A DNA stretch of 64,000 bases from contig JAITMD010000021.1 in the NCBI GenBank assembly GCA_031277535.1, positions 124,001-188,000 on the forward strand, read 5' to 3'. Below are positions 20,917-31,258 of the stretch, piece after piece. A program made the translations under genes and the position numbers. How positions within the stretch are numbered: position 1 is the stretch's first letter; every line of letters begins with the position of its first letter. The DNA is from Flavobacteriaceae bacterium. GTDB taxonomy: Bacteria > Bacteroidota > Bacteroidia > Flavobacteriales > Flavobacteriaceae. Under the pieces are notes generated by a model. It searched no databases and had not been told where the DNA came from. It was given only the letters and a program-made list of their open reading frames with translations.

Positions 20917-21159
20917 AAAGCATATCAATCCTATTTTGAGTTCAGATTTTAGTAGTAGTCATCTTAGTAGTATTTTAGAGTATTATCATTCTTTTACTGA
21001 AGAGATAGGAGATACTATTAGATGTGTTATTGGCGTTATAATTATTCATTCTGCAGAGACTAACTATCAGGAATGAAAAGTGTTTTTGTTAGTAATAACT
21101 AATTGGTTACTAAATGAATTCTGTATCTTTAAAAACAATAAAAACAAACTAATAATACT

Positions 21160-22857
21160 ATGAGAAAGATTTTCTTCTTATTTACCTTGCTATTTTGCAC
21201 AATCACTTTTGCACAAAAGAGTGATACTACTTTGCCTGATACAGAACACTTGATTAGAGTTTGGGGCTTAGTAAAATACAAACATCCCAATGTAAGTAGA
21301 GGTGGTTATGATATGGATCAAGAGTTTCTGAAAGCTTATACTAATGTTCAAAAGCTGAATACAAAAGAGGAGCTAAATACTTTTTTAATACAGTGGATTA
21401 AGCAGTTTGACTCTTCTAAACGTGTTGTAAAAAAAGAAGAGTTTAAAGGCAATGAAGATAAGCGATTTAAAGGCAATGCAAGGTTTGAATGGATAGATGA
21501 TGATAGTTATAATGCGGAGCTAAAGGGGATTTTAACTGCACTAAGAGACAATGCGAATGTAGGAGAGTATTACTTAGGGCTTCATAGTATAAGTGGTTTT
21601 TTAAAGATAGAAAATGAAAGAGCTTTACCTGACTTTAGCAATGAGAATGAAAGCCATCGTGTGCTATTTTTATCTTCGTTTTGGAATACCATGCGTTATG
21701 CTAATGTGAATATATATTTGACATCTACTCCTTGGGATGAGGTATTGACTACTTTTATTCCATTGGTAAAAGATAAAAAAGGAAAGGATTTTGAATATTT
21801 AAAAGATGAATTGTCTGCTGCTTTAAATGACTCTCATAGTGATTATACAACAAGTAAGTATATAATTGATAATTCTAAGTATTATCCTGTATTTAGAAGT
21901 GAATTAGTAAACGATTCTTTAGTTATTACTTCTTTACAAGATAAGGATATTGCTCAAAAAGAAAATATAGCTTTAAGAGACGTTATTTTTAGTATAGATG
22001 ACGTGTCTGTGAAAGAGTATATTGCTAATAAGTTTACGAAATATATGAGTTGCTCTACCCCATCTTATTTAAAACATTATTTAAAGTATCTTTTTCCTCT
22101 TGTAAACGATAAACAGAAGTTGGCATTAGGAATAAAGAAGGTTAATGGAGATATAATTAAAACGGAGGTAAGCTTATTTGCCTTAGAAGAGTTAGGTAAG
22201 TTGAATAATTGGGCGTTTTTGTCTAAGGAAGATAAGTTTCCTATCATTCCTCAAGGTATTGGCTATTACAATTTAGATAAAGCAACACCTAAGAGTGTAA
22301 AAGAAATATTTAAGAACTTTGCTGATAAGAAAGCAATTATCTTAGACTTGAGAAATTATCCAAGGGGAATTAGTGAAAGTGATGTACCTAAGTATTTATT
22401 GCCTGAAAAGCGTAGGTTTTTAGACTTATTAGAGTGGAGTAGTCCTGCTTATGGAGAGTGGGGACAAAAAGGGGCCATAACAATGGTAGCAGACCCATTT
22501 GTGACTGGCAATAAGAATAAAAATTATTACAAGGGAACCGTAATACTATTAGTAGATCATAATACAGCAAGTAAGTCTGAGTTTATGGCTATGGCTATAC
22601 AACAAGCACCTCATTGTGTAACGATAGGTAATCAAACTTCAGGTGCGGTAATGAATAGAATGCCAGTTATTGTAAAAGATGGCACTAGAATAGACTTTAC
22701 CAGTGGAGGAGCTTTTTACCCAAATGACAGAGCATATAGTGTACAACGCAATGGGATAAAGATAGATCACATCGTGCCAGAGCAGGCTACAGGTTATAAC
22801 AGTTATAGTGTGATACAGTATGCTGTGGATTGGGCAAAGGAGAATGTTTTAAAGTAA
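21160..22857 (+). CDS. S41 family (C-terminal processing type) peptidase, secreted
   Basis: 565 aa; signal peptide; KAIILDLRNYPRG...VILLVDHNTASKSEFMAMAIQQAPHCVTIGNQTSG. Confidence 0.88.
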   Translation: MRKIFFLFTLLFCTITFAQKSDTTLPDTEHLIRVWGLVKYKHPNVSRGGYDMDQEFLKAYTNVQKLNTKEELNTFLIQWIKQFDSSKRVVKKEEFKGNEDKRFKGNARFEWIDDDSYNAELKGILTALRDNANVGEYYLGLHSISGFLKIENERALPDFSNENESHRVLFLSSFWNTMRYANVNIYLTSTPWDEVLTTFIPLVKDKKGKDFEYLKDELSAALNDSHSDYTTSKYIIDNSKYYPVFRSELVNDSLVITSLQDKDIAQKENIALRDVIFSIDDVSVKEYIANKFTKYMSCSTPSYLKHYLKYLFPLVNDKQKLALGIKKVNGDIIKTEVSLFALEELGKLNNWAFLSKEDKFPIIPQGIGYYNLDKATPKSVKEIFKNFADKKAIILDLRNYPRGISESDVPKYLLPEKRRFLDLLEWSSPAYGEWGQKGAITMVADPFVTGNKNKNYYKGTVILLVDHNTASKSEFMAMAIQQAPHCVTIGNQTSGAVMNRMPVIVKDGTRIDFTSGGAFYPNDRAYSVQRNGIKIDHIVPEQATGYNSYSVIQYAVDWAKENVLK

Positions 22858-22939
22858 TTGAAGGGTGAGGATAAGTGTCTCTTATTGTTTTTATTAGTTT
22901 GATAATTAAAATGATATTTTTAATACTTAAATGACGATT

Positions 22940-23647
22940 ATGAAAAAAATAGTTATAGTACTACTATTGTTTTTAATATCTTGTATAGGATGGGCTCAGA
23001 AGAGAGTTAATGAAGATAAATTGATTCGAAGAGATAGTATATATTTCTTGAAATTAAATAAACCTTTTACTGGAATAGCAGTAAAGTATAACAAGCAGGG
23101 AAAAGTGGTAGAGGAGACTTCTATGGTTGATGGATTAGAAAATGGAGTTTATAAAGCGTATTATGATAGTGGTAAACTTAAAGGAATTGCTACTTTAAAA
23201 AACGGTAAGGTTGAGGGAAACTCATGGTTGTATTTTGAGGATGGAAGAATACAAGGTTTTATGAAAATAATAAATGGGTTACAAGAAGGAGTTTCAAAGA
23301 TGTATTACGACAATGGTCAACTTTTAGTTGAAACGTATGCAGAAAAAGGAAAGTTAAATGGCCCAATGAAACGATACTATGAAAATGGACAATTGGAGAT
23401 AGAAGTGACTTATAAGGATGATGAGTATCATGGTATCAGAAAAGTATATTATGAGAATGGCAATGTTGATTTTGAGTACCATTATGTAGATGGCTTGAGA
23501 GATGGAGAGTATAGGGATTATTATAAGAGTGGTCAAGTGAAGCTTTTAAGGGTTTATCGAAAAGATAAGTTGGTTGGAAAAACAATTTATTATGATAGAC
23601 AAGGGAATGTAATTGAAAAACTGAAAGAGGAAGATATAGAAGAATAA
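22940..23647 (+). CDS. MORN-repeat / YwqK-family protein, secreted
   Basis: Repeated YYDSGKLKG / YYDNGQL / YYENGQLE / YYENGNV / YYKSGQVK units after a signal peptide. Confidence 0.85.
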   Translation: MKKIVIVLLLFLISCIGWAQKRVNEDKLIRRDSIYFLKLNKPFTGIAVKYNKQGKVVEETSMVDGLENGVYKAYYDSGKLKGIATLKNGKVEGNSWLYFEDGRIQGFMKIINGLQEGVSKMYYDNGQLLVETYAEKGKLNGPMKRYYENGQLEIEVTYKDDEYHGIRKVYYENGNVDFEYHYVDGLRDGEYRDYYKSGQVKLLRVYRKDKLVGKTIYYDRQGNVIEKLKEEDIEE

Positions 23648-23688
23648 GAATATTCTATCTTCGTTCTGAATATAAGAGAGTACTAACG

Positions 23689-24201
23689 ATGAACCACACA
23701 ATAGCCAACTTTTCTAATTGGGAAGAAGCCGAAACACATATCAGTAATTTATATTGTTGGAGTAACTCTAAAAGTGTAAATTCTGTTCTTTTAGAAGAAG
23801 AAGTGTCTTTACTACTTATTGCTGAGAATACAAATGCAGCAAATGATATCAACCAATTTGACTTTGGTTATATATCGAAAGTAGTTGAAACTATTGATGT
23901 TTATATAGAAGATGCTATTGAGGGAATCAAGAAAGAGTTGGAACATAATCCTATTCTGTTTGGAGTAAAGCAAGAGCAGGTTGTGGATTATTTGAATATT
24001 ACCAATAAAGACTTTCCTGTGGCTATGCCTAACGTTACATTTTATCCTAATAATGAAATGTATATACAGTTTTATGATGCTAACTTTCCGAATATTGAGT
24101 CTGGACTTGGGATAGGTGTATGTTTTGAAAAGGATAGAGTGACTTCTGTAGATATTCCAAAGGCAGATGAAGATAATATGATTGATCAAGATTTAAGGTA
24201 A
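23689..24201 (+). CDS. Hypothetical acidic protein (immunity-like)
   Basis: 170 aa, strongly acidic, small and soluble. Confidence 0.5.
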   Translation: MNHTIANFSNWEEAETHISNLYCWSNSKSVNSVLLEEEVSLLLIAENTNAANDINQFDFGYISKVVETIDVYIEDAIEGIKKELEHNPILFGVKQEQVVDYLNITNKDFPVAMPNVTFYPNNEMYIQFYDANFPNIESGLGIGVCFEKDRVTSVDIPKADEDNMIDQDLR

Positions 24202-24278
24202 AAGAGAAAATACAACAAAGTAGGTTGTATGGAAATTGGTAAGAAAAAGATGGATAAAGAATAGCTTTAGAAATAACG

Positions 24279-24313
24279 AAAAGGTCAGAAGTATTCACCT
24301 CTGACCTTTTTTG
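24279..24313. terminator. Intrinsic terminator
   Basis: AAAAGGTCAGAagtattcacctCTGACCTTTTTTG. Confidence 0.8.
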
Positions 24314-24319
24314 TATAAA

Positions 24320-24661
24320 TTACATTTGTTTGTGTTCTCTCTCTATTTGTTTTTCTCCCCATTGTTTGAGGTATTCGATAAAAGGCATTAACTCTTTGCC
24401 TACTTCGGTTAGAGAGTACTCTACTTTAGGTGGTACTTCATGATACACTTTTCTAAAGACAAGGTTGTCATCTTCTAATTCGCGTAAGGCTTGTGTCAGC
24501 ATCTTGGGTGTGACATCTGATAGAGCTTTGCGCAACTCCCCATATCTCATGATGTTTTTTGTGTGTAGATACCACAGCAGTCGCCCTTTATATTTACCTC
24601 CTATACGCTTAAAAGCGTAGTCCACAGGGCAAGAAGGTTCGTTAGGTAATATTTTTTTCAT
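24320..24661 (-). CDS. HxlR-family transcriptional regulator
   Basis: CPVDYAFKRIGGKYKGRLLWYL...KMLTQALRELEDDNLV. Confidence 0.92.
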   Translation of the reverse strand: MKKILPNEPSCPVDYAFKRIGGKYKGRLLWYLHTKNIMRYGELRKALSDVTPKMLTQALRELEDDNLVFRKVYHEVPPKVEYSLTEVGKELMPFIEYLKQWGEKQIEREHKQM

Positions 24662-24790
24662 AAAAAGTAAAAAATAAGATACTGAGTATCACTATTAGTA
24701 TGTTTTAGGTGTGTAAGGTACAAAAAAGTGCATACTTGACAGGTAGGTACTACTTAAATACTTTTGCTATTGAAATCAAAAAGACATAAT

Positions 24791-25738
24791 ATGAAAGCAA
24801 TACATTTGAATAAAGCAGGAGGAATAGAAGAGTTACAATACGTGGAAGTACCTCAGCCTGTTATCAAGCCGACAGAGGTATTAGTAGCAGTAAAAGCAAT
24901 AAGTATTAATCCTGTAGATGTAAAGGCAAGAGCCTATGAGGGGGTGAAACAATGGATTTTCGGAGGACAATCGCCAGTGGTTTTAGGTTGGGATATCGCA
25001 GGGACGGTAGTTGAGGTAGGAGACGAGGTAACAGCATTAAAAGTTGGAGATGAGGTATTCGGGATGGTTAACTTTTTTGGACAAGGAAATGCGTATGCAG
25101 AATATGTGGCAGTACCAGCTACACATTTAAGTTTATTACCTCACGGAGTTACTCATACAGAAGGAGCAGCTATAGCAATGGTTGGTTCTACTGCTTATCA
25201 GGCATTGGTAGATGTGGCAAAAGTAAAACAAGGAGATAAGGTATTAGTACACGCTGCATCAGGTGGAGTGGGACATGTAGCTGTACAAATCGCTAAGGCT
25301 TTTGGAGCTCATGTAATTGGTACTTCATCTGCTAAGAATAAAGACTTTGTCTTAGCAATAGGAGCGGATGAGCATCTTGATTATACAACAAGAGTTTTAA
25401 GAGAAACAATAAGTGATGTAGATATTGTGATTGACACGATACAAGGTAATACTCTATTGGAGTCTGTAGCTGTAGTACGCCCAGGTGGGGTTATCGTTAC
25501 CTTGCCTTCTCCTGAGATTAGTGAAGAGGCTTTAGTATTGGCAAAAGATAAAGGGGTGACAATCGCCTTTATGATGGTAGAATCAAAACAAGAAACGATA
25601 AATGCTCTTGCTCAATTAATGGCTAAGGAAGTAGTAAAACCTATCATTGCTCAGGTATTTGTATTTGACGAGATGGGACAAGCTCATTTGGCTGTAGAAA
25701 CAAATAGAACAGTAGGGAAAGTGGTAGTGGTTTTGTAA
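24791..25738 (+). CDS. NADP-dependent (quinone-type) oxidoreductase, MDR family
   Basis: GWDIAGTVVEVG, VLVHAASGGVGHVAVQIAKAFGAHVIGTSS. Confidence 0.92.
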   Translation: MKAIHLNKAGGIEELQYVEVPQPVIKPTEVLVAVKAISINPVDVKARAYEGVKQWIFGGQSPVVLGWDIAGTVVEVGDEVTALKVGDEVFGMVNFFGQGNAYAEYVAVPATHLSLLPHGVTHTEGAAIAMVGSTAYQALVDVAKVKQGDKVLVHAASGGVGHVAVQIAKAFGAHVIGTSSAKNKDFVLAIGADEHLDYTTRVLRETISDVDIVIDTIQGNTLLESVAVVRPGGVIVTLPSPEISEEALVLAKDKGVTIAFMMVESKQETINALAQLMAKEVVKPIIAQVFVFDEMGQAHLAVETNRTVGKVVVVL

Positions 25739-25755
25739 TTAAGAATTCAAAATTA

Positions 25756-25794
25756 AGAATGTGTGCTTATAGTTATAGGCATACATTCTGTTTT
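25756..25794 (+). terminator. Intrinsic terminator
   Basis: AGAATGTgTGCtTATAG...CTATAGGCATACATTCTGTTTT-like hairpin. Confidence 0.65.
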
Positions 25795-25968
25795 AATGTA
25801 AGGATGGTTTATTAACAGTGTCACCCAAATCACATAACACATTGTAGGGCATATTACTATATATCCTACAATTTTTTGATTATTTGTTTTAATTAGAGGC
25901 TGGAATGGCGCATGTCACATATTTACAACTTTGAATTCATGTGATTGAGGTTTGTCATATGATGAGAG

Positions 25969-26634
25969 TTATTTTTTAGAGTTAATGTCTTGAAGTCTCT
26001 TGTCTACAATGACAATAATATCAAATACTTCCTTAAAGTAGTTAAAAGCATTGTCAGTAGCATGTTGCTGTATATGTAATTGAGCTAACGCAGGGCTTAA
26101 CGTTGAAATAGTTTTTTCTTCATATGGTATATCCTCTAATCCTTTATTATTAAAAAAATCATCAATAGAATACATTTTACCTGAAAAATAATCTGGAGCG
26201 TTTTTAATAATTTTCTTTGTTTCTGAATGGGAATAAGGATTTCTATATTTATTCTTAAAACCTATTAAGCACTTATATTCTATATCATTAATTAAACCGG
26301 TTGCTTTTAATTCACTTAAAGTATTGTTTAATGTTTCACTATCAATATTATATGATTCTATTAGCCTAGTGTTGTAAAGATTATCATCTGTATAATTTAA
26401 ACCAGTTGTTTTGTATTCTATTATTGATAATTTTATGAATCTTTCAAGTAAGTGGTTTGTAACACAGATACTGGCTATATAATTGTTTAGTAGTAGACAA
26501 TTAATATTTTCATTTATAAGAATTTTTAGACTACAAAACGAATATAAAGACTGAGAATCTATATAAGGGAAGTATTTATCAATGTTATTATTGATGTTTT
26601 TTGTAAGGTGTTGAATGTATATTTCTTTTTTCAT
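25969..26634 (-). CDS. Hypothetical protein with HEPN-like RX4H motif
   Basis: 221 aa; CLIGFKNKYRNPYSHSETKK. Confidence 0.6.
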   Translation of the reverse strand: MKKEIYIQHLTKNINNNIDKYFPYIDSQSLYSFCSLKILINENINCLLLNNYIASICVTNHLLERFIKLSIIEYKTTGLNYTDDNLYNTRLIESYNIDSETLNNTLSELKATGLINDIEYKCLIGFKNKYRNPYSHSETKKIIKNAPDYFSGKMYSIDDFFNNKGLEDIPYEEKTISTLSPALAQLHIQQHATDNAFNYFKEVFDIIVIVDKRLQDINSKK

Positions 26635-26915
26635 TTTGTGTTTTATACAAAGATATAAATTTTGGTATATTTAATTTTTTTGAGATTAAGGAAGGAATAA
26701 TAGCGCTTAAAAATATGGTCAAAGATATTTACTTTGATCTTTTTTGTGAACACCTTATGGCTTTTGATTAATATAGGATGCACTACTGAAATCAGTCATC
26801 TCTATAGCCAACAAAGTCCATTAAATAAACATCATAAGGCAAATAAGGTCATTTGCGCCATGCTAACAATTATTTAAGTTAGAATAGCTTACTTTTGTGT
26901 TTTAACAATTGAATA

Positions 26916-28976
26916 ATGAGTAAGCATATACAAGCGCCAGTGGCTACAGTGAAACCTCACGAGCTAACAGCACACAATCATACGAGAATAGATAATTACT
27001 TTTGGTTAAACGATAGAGAAGATCAGGAAGTAATTGATTACTTAAATGCAGAGAACGCATACTACGAAGCGGGGACTGCACATACGAAGGCTTTTCAGAC
27101 AGACTTGTTTGAGGAGATGAAGAGTAGAATAAAAGAAGACGATAGTTCAGTACCTTATTTCTACAATGGGTATTACTATATCACTCGTTTTGAAAAAGGA
27201 AAAGACTACCCTATTTTTTCTCGTAAGAAAGAGAGCTTAGAAGCAGAAGAAGAGATTATGTTTGACTGTAATGTGATGGCAGAAGGGCAGTCTTATTTCC
27301 ACTTAAGAGGTATCAATGTATCAGAGGATAACCAATGGGTAGCTTTTGGGGTAGACACTGTATCTCGTAGAGAATATACCCTACAAGTAAAGAACTTAAT
27401 AACAGGAGAATTATCTCCTATCTCAATAGAGAAAACAACGGGTGGCTCGACTTGGGCTGCGGATAACAAAACGTTGTTTTACTCTCGCAAAGACGAAGTA
27501 ACACTTCGTGCGGATAAAATCTACAAACACAAATTAGGTACTCCAATAGATCAAGATGTGTTAGTGTACTTCGAAGAGGATGACACTTTTGACACGCATA
27601 TCTTTAAAGAGAAATCGCGTAAATACTTAGTAATCGGAAGTGAGAGTACCCTGACAAGTGAGTATCGTATTTTAGAATCTAATAATCCTGATGGAGAATT
27701 TAGAATCTTCCAAGAGAGAGTGCGTGAAGTAGAGTACAATATCTCTCACTATAATGGTCATTTCTACATCATGACTAATTTAGACGATGCAGATAACTTT
27801 AAGTTGATGCAATGTCCTGAAGATAAAACTGGAGTAGAGCATTGGGTGGAGCTTATTCCACACAGAGAAGAAGTGCTGTTAGAAGGAGTTGATATCTTTA
27901 AAGATTACTTAGTGATCTCAGAGCGTTCGAATGGATTAGTTCATTTGAAAATACAACCTTGGGACAAGAATCAAGAGGCGTACTACTTGCCATTTGAGAG
28001 TGAAACATACAATGCATATACAGGTACTAACTTAGACTTTGATACAGAGATCTTGCGTTATGGATATCAGTCTATGAATACTCCTTCTTCTGTAATCGAC
28101 TTCAATATGCGTACGCGTGAGAAGGAAGTGAAGAAAGAACAAGAGGTGTTAGGGACTTTTGACAAGAATAATTATGTAGAAGAGCGCATCTGGGCTACTG
28201 CAAAAGATGGAGTAAAAATACCTATGTCTATTGTGTATAAAAAAGGCATGAAGAAAGACGGCACTAATCCATTCTTACAATATGCGTATGGTTCGTATGG
28301 ATATTCTATGGAACCTTATTTCTCTACGACGCGATTGAGTTTATTAGACCGTGGATTTATTTACGCAATAGCACATATTCGCGGAGGTGAAGATATGGGA
28401 CGTCAGTGGTATGAAGACGGTAAACTATTAGAAAAGTGGAATACATTTGACGATTTTATTGCTTGTTCAGAATATGTAATCGCTGAGGGATATACTTCTG
28501 CAGCGCATTTGTATGCAGAAGGAGGATCAGCAGGAGGATTGTTGATGGGAGTTGTGGTAAATAAACGTCCTGAGTTATACAACGGAGTAATCGCTCAAGT
28601 ACCTTTTGTAGATGTAATGACGACGATGTTAGATGATACGATTCCATTGACTACTGGAGAATATGATGAGTGGGGTAATCCGAATGAGAAAGAATATTAT
28701 GACTATATGCTTTCTTATTCGCCGATTGATAATGTTATAGCACAAGACTATCCAAATATGTATGTATCTACAGGATTACACGATTCGCAAGTACAGTATT
28801 GGGAACCTGCTAAATGGATAGCTAAGTTGCGTGTGATGAAAACGAATGATAAGCAACTGTATTTGGATACGAATATGGAGGCTGGACATGGTGGTGCATC
28901 GGGTCGTTTTGAAGCATTAAAAGAAGTAGCGAAAGAGTTTGCTTTTATGTTCGATTTAGAGGGAATAAAAGAGTAA
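26916..28976 (+). CDS. S9 family prolyl oligopeptidase (oligopeptidase B-like)
   Basis: 686 aa; YAEGGSAGGLLMG catalytic serine; LHDSQVQYWEPAKW; AGHGG. Confidence 0.92.
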   Translation: MSKHIQAPVATVKPHELTAHNHTRIDNYFWLNDREDQEVIDYLNAENAYYEAGTAHTKAFQTDLFEEMKSRIKEDDSSVPYFYNGYYYITRFEKGKDYPIFSRKKESLEAEEEIMFDCNVMAEGQSYFHLRGINVSEDNQWVAFGVDTVSRREYTLQVKNLITGELSPISIEKTTGGSTWAADNKTLFYSRKDEVTLRADKIYKHKLGTPIDQDVLVYFEEDDTFDTHIFKEKSRKYLVIGSESTLTSEYRILESNNPDGEFRIFQERVREVEYNISHYNGHFYIMTNLDDADNFKLMQCPEDKTGVEHWVELIPHREEVLLEGVDIFKDYLVISERSNGLVHLKIQPWDKNQEAYYLPFESETYNAYTGTNLDFDTEILRYGYQSMNTPSSVIDFNMRTREKEVKKEQEVLGTFDKNNYVEERIWATAKDGVKIPMSIVYKKGMKKDGTNPFLQYAYGSYGYSMEPYFSTTRLSLLDRGFIYAIAHIRGGEDMGRQWYEDGKLLEKWNTFDDFIACSEYVIAEGYTSAAHLYAEGGSAGGLLMGVVVNKRPELYNGVIAQVPFVDVMTTMLDDTIPLTTGEYDEWGNPNEKEYYDYMLSYSPIDNVIAQDYPNMYVSTGLHDSQVQYWEPAKWIAKLRVMKTNDKQLYLDTNMEAGHGGASGRFEALKEVAKEFAFMFDLEGIKE

Positions 28977-29058
28977 GTTTTTTTATATTTTTAGTAAATT
29001 TGTTAGTATAACATAGGCAATTGAGGTATAGTCAATTGCCAATAGTAAATAAGATATT

Positions 29059-30090
29059 ATGAAAGAAGAAATTCAAGCGTATGATAATGTATTGGCTCTT
29101 GTAGGAAATACGCCAATTGTAAAATTGAGTAAAGCAACAAAAGGGTTAAAAGGGAATTTCTATGGTAAAGTAGAGGCGTTCAGTGCTGGACAATCTGCAA
29201 AGGATAGAATAGCGATGCACATTATCGAAGCAGCTGAGAAAAAAGGTATTTTAAAACCAGGTAGTACTATCGTAGAGACTACATCAGGTAATACAGGATT
29301 TAGTATTGCGATGGTAAGTGCTATAAAAGGATATAAATGTATTTTGTCAGTAAGTGATAAGTCTTCTCCAGATAAGATAGATATGTTACGTGCAATGGGG
29401 GCTACTGTGTATGTATGTCCTGCTAATGTGGCTGCTGATGACCCTCGTTCATACTACGAGGTAGCTAAGCGCGTACAACAAGAAACACCTAACTCTATCT
29501 ATATCAATCAATATTTTAATGAGTTAAATACTGAGGCACATTACTTATCTACAGGTCCTGAAATATGGGAACAAACAGGAGGTAAGATTACTCATTTCGT
29601 TTGTTGTTCTGGTACAGGAGGTACAATATCAGGTACAGCTCGTTTCTTAAAAGAAAAGAACCCAAACATTCAAATCTTAGGGGTAGATGCTTATGGTTCT
29701 GTATTAAAGAAATATCATGAGACAGGAGAGTTAGATCCTAATGAGATCGCTCCTTATAAAATAGAAGGATTAGGAAAGAACTTAATTCCTACAGCTACTG
29801 ACTTTTCTGTTATTGATAAGTTTATCAAAGTAACAGATAAAGATGCTGCTCAGACTGCAAGAGAGTTAGCACGTACGGAAGGATTGTTCTTAGGATATAC
29901 TTCTGGTGCAGTGCTACAAGCTACTCGTCAATATGCTGCTGAAGGAGCTTTTGATGAGAATAGTGTTGTAGTGATGTTATTTCCAGATCACGGTTCTCGT
30001 TATATGAGTAAGATCTATAGCGATGCTTGGATGGAACAACAAGGTTTCTTAGATGGAGAGCCAAAGAATGAGATTACTTATATTAAGTAA
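29059..30090 (+). CDS. Cysteine synthase family PLP enzyme
   Basis: 343 aa; [35 protein letters not shown]. Confidence 0.9.
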   Translation: MKEEIQAYDNVLALVGNTPIVKLSKATKGLKGNFYGKVEAFSAGQSAKDRIAMHIIEAAEKKGILKPGSTIVETTSGNTGFSIAMVSAIKGYKCILSVSDKSSPDKIDMLRAMGATVYVCPANVAADDPRSYYEVAKRVQQETPNSIYINQYFNELNTEAHYLSTGPEIWEQTGGKITHFVCCSGTGGTISGTARFLKEKNPNIQILGVDAYGSVLKKYHETGELDPNEIAPYKIEGLGKNLIPTATDFSVIDKFIKVTDKDAAQTARELARTEGLFLGYTSGAVLQATRQYAAEGAFDENSVVVMLFPDHGSRYMSKIYSDAWMEQQGFLDGEPKNEITYIK

Positions 30091-30174
30091 TTATTAAAGT
30101 TTTAATAAAAAATAAATCATTTTTACTTGTTTTGTGGCCAGGATTGAAAAAATGGTTCGATTGTTGTATTTGTA

Positions 30175-30369
30175 TTGAAAAATTTGAATATGATGAAACA
30201 GATTAGTCTTAATGATTTTAAAGAAGATGTGTCAACTTATGTAGACTTTGTGATTGATAATGGATTCGATTTGATTATTAATGAAAGTGAAGAAAACGGC
30301 GTTGCAATTGTACCCTTAGATGAGTATAAAGCATTAAAGAAAATGGCAAGTGAACAAGCTGTAAATTAA
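30175..30369 (+). CDS. Short Phd/YefM-like antitoxin domain protein, no adjacent toxin
   Basis: 64 aa; MKQISLNDFKEDVSTYVDFVIDNGFDLIINESEENGVAIVPLDEYKALKKM. Confidence 0.55.
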   Translation: MKNLNMMKQISLNDFKEDVSTYVDFVIDNGFDLIINESEENGVAIVPLDEYKALKKMASEQAVN

Positions 30370-30417
30370 TAGCTGGATAAGTTGAATTTTTCTTTTTAAG
30401 AGAAAAATGGAAGTATA

Positions 30418-30447
30418 TAAGCACCTCTTAGGAGGTGCTTTTTTTGT
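30418..30447 (+). terminator. Intrinsic terminator
   Basis: AAGCACCTCTTAGGAGGTGCTTTTTTTG. Confidence 0.85.
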
Positions 30448-30511
30448 TTCTGAAAGTATCTAAATACTTATGATTTTGTATAGTTTGTTACATTTGTATA
30501 AAAAGAAAGTA

Positions 30512-31213
30512 ATGAAAAAAAGAGGTATATTATGTTTAGTACTATTATTAACGACAATGTCTTATGGGCAATTAGCTAAAATAGTGGATAAAGACGGTTA
30601 TGTGAATGTAAGAAAGAGTGGTCAGATAGGTAGTCCAATTAATGGTAGATTGAATACAGGAGAGATTGTCTTTCTATTTGAAGTAGATGAAAGTAGTCCA
30701 AATTGGTCAATTATAGAAACAGGAATACGCAATGAAATAAGCGGATATGTACATAATTCTCGCTTAAAAATGTTAGACACTTATACACAGATTCCCTTAG
30801 TGAGTTCCCTTAATGATGAATTAAAATACTCTGGCAGTAATATTACTATTACTATCAGTATGGGAGCTTTTAATTATTCAAAGAATAAAAGTAAGTTTAG
30901 TAAACATAAAGGGACAAATTTTATCTGGGCATATAACGGACAAGAGATGAGAGGAACTGATGGAACAGAGCCAACTAAACAATATACTTCTATTAAAGTA
31001 AAACAAAAAGGAGTAGATATTGTTGTACCTACTAAAGCTTTTGAAAATATGTTTCAACCAAGTGATGCAGAATACACAGCATGCTACTATGATAAGTCTG
31101 ATGATACAATATACATAACAGCAAACAACAGTGATGGAGCAGGTTCTTATATTGTAATATGGATATTTAAAGGTGGAAAATATATATATAATGATGTTTA
31201 TATACCATTTTAA
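30512..31213 (+). CDS. Secreted SH3-like domain protein
   Basis: Signal peptide; DKDGYVNVRKSGQIGSPINGRLNTGEIVFLFEVD (bacterial SH3-like). Confidence 0.65.
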   Translation: MKKRGILCLVLLLTTMSYGQLAKIVDKDGYVNVRKSGQIGSPINGRLNTGEIVFLFEVDESSPNWSIIETGIRNEISGYVHNSRLKMLDTYTQIPLVSSLNDELKYSGSNITITISMGAFNYSKNKSKFSKHKGTNFIWAYNGQEMRGTDGTEPTKQYTSIKVKQKGVDIVVPTKAFENMFQPSDAEYTACYYDKSDDTIYITANNSDGAGSYIVIWIFKGGKYIYNDVYIPF

Positions 31214-31258
31214 AAAATAGAAAAGGACAACTGATGAGGTTGTCCTTTTCTATTTTTT
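31213..31258. terminator. Bidirectional intrinsic terminator
   Basis: AAAAATAGAAAAGGACAAC-TGATGA-GGTTGTCCTTTTCTATTTTTT. Confidence 0.85.

Noticed and set aside
20730-20939. 69-aa plus-strand ORF
   Set aside because: It spans the 11-bp repeat array, has no recognisable ribosome-binding context and shows low-complexity translation; treated as non-coding.
23812-24298. Minus-strand ORFs 23812-24189 and 24080-24298
   Set aside because: Antisense to a better-supported plus-strand gene; composition mirrors that gene.
24320-25738. Divergent HxlR regulator and oxidoreductase considered for novelty
   Set aside because: A very common arrangement of stress-responsive oxidoreductases.
25737-25760. aattaagaattcaaaattaagaat repeat
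   Set aside because: Simple AT-rich slippage repeat, common in Bacteroidota intergenic DNA; not strong enough to call.
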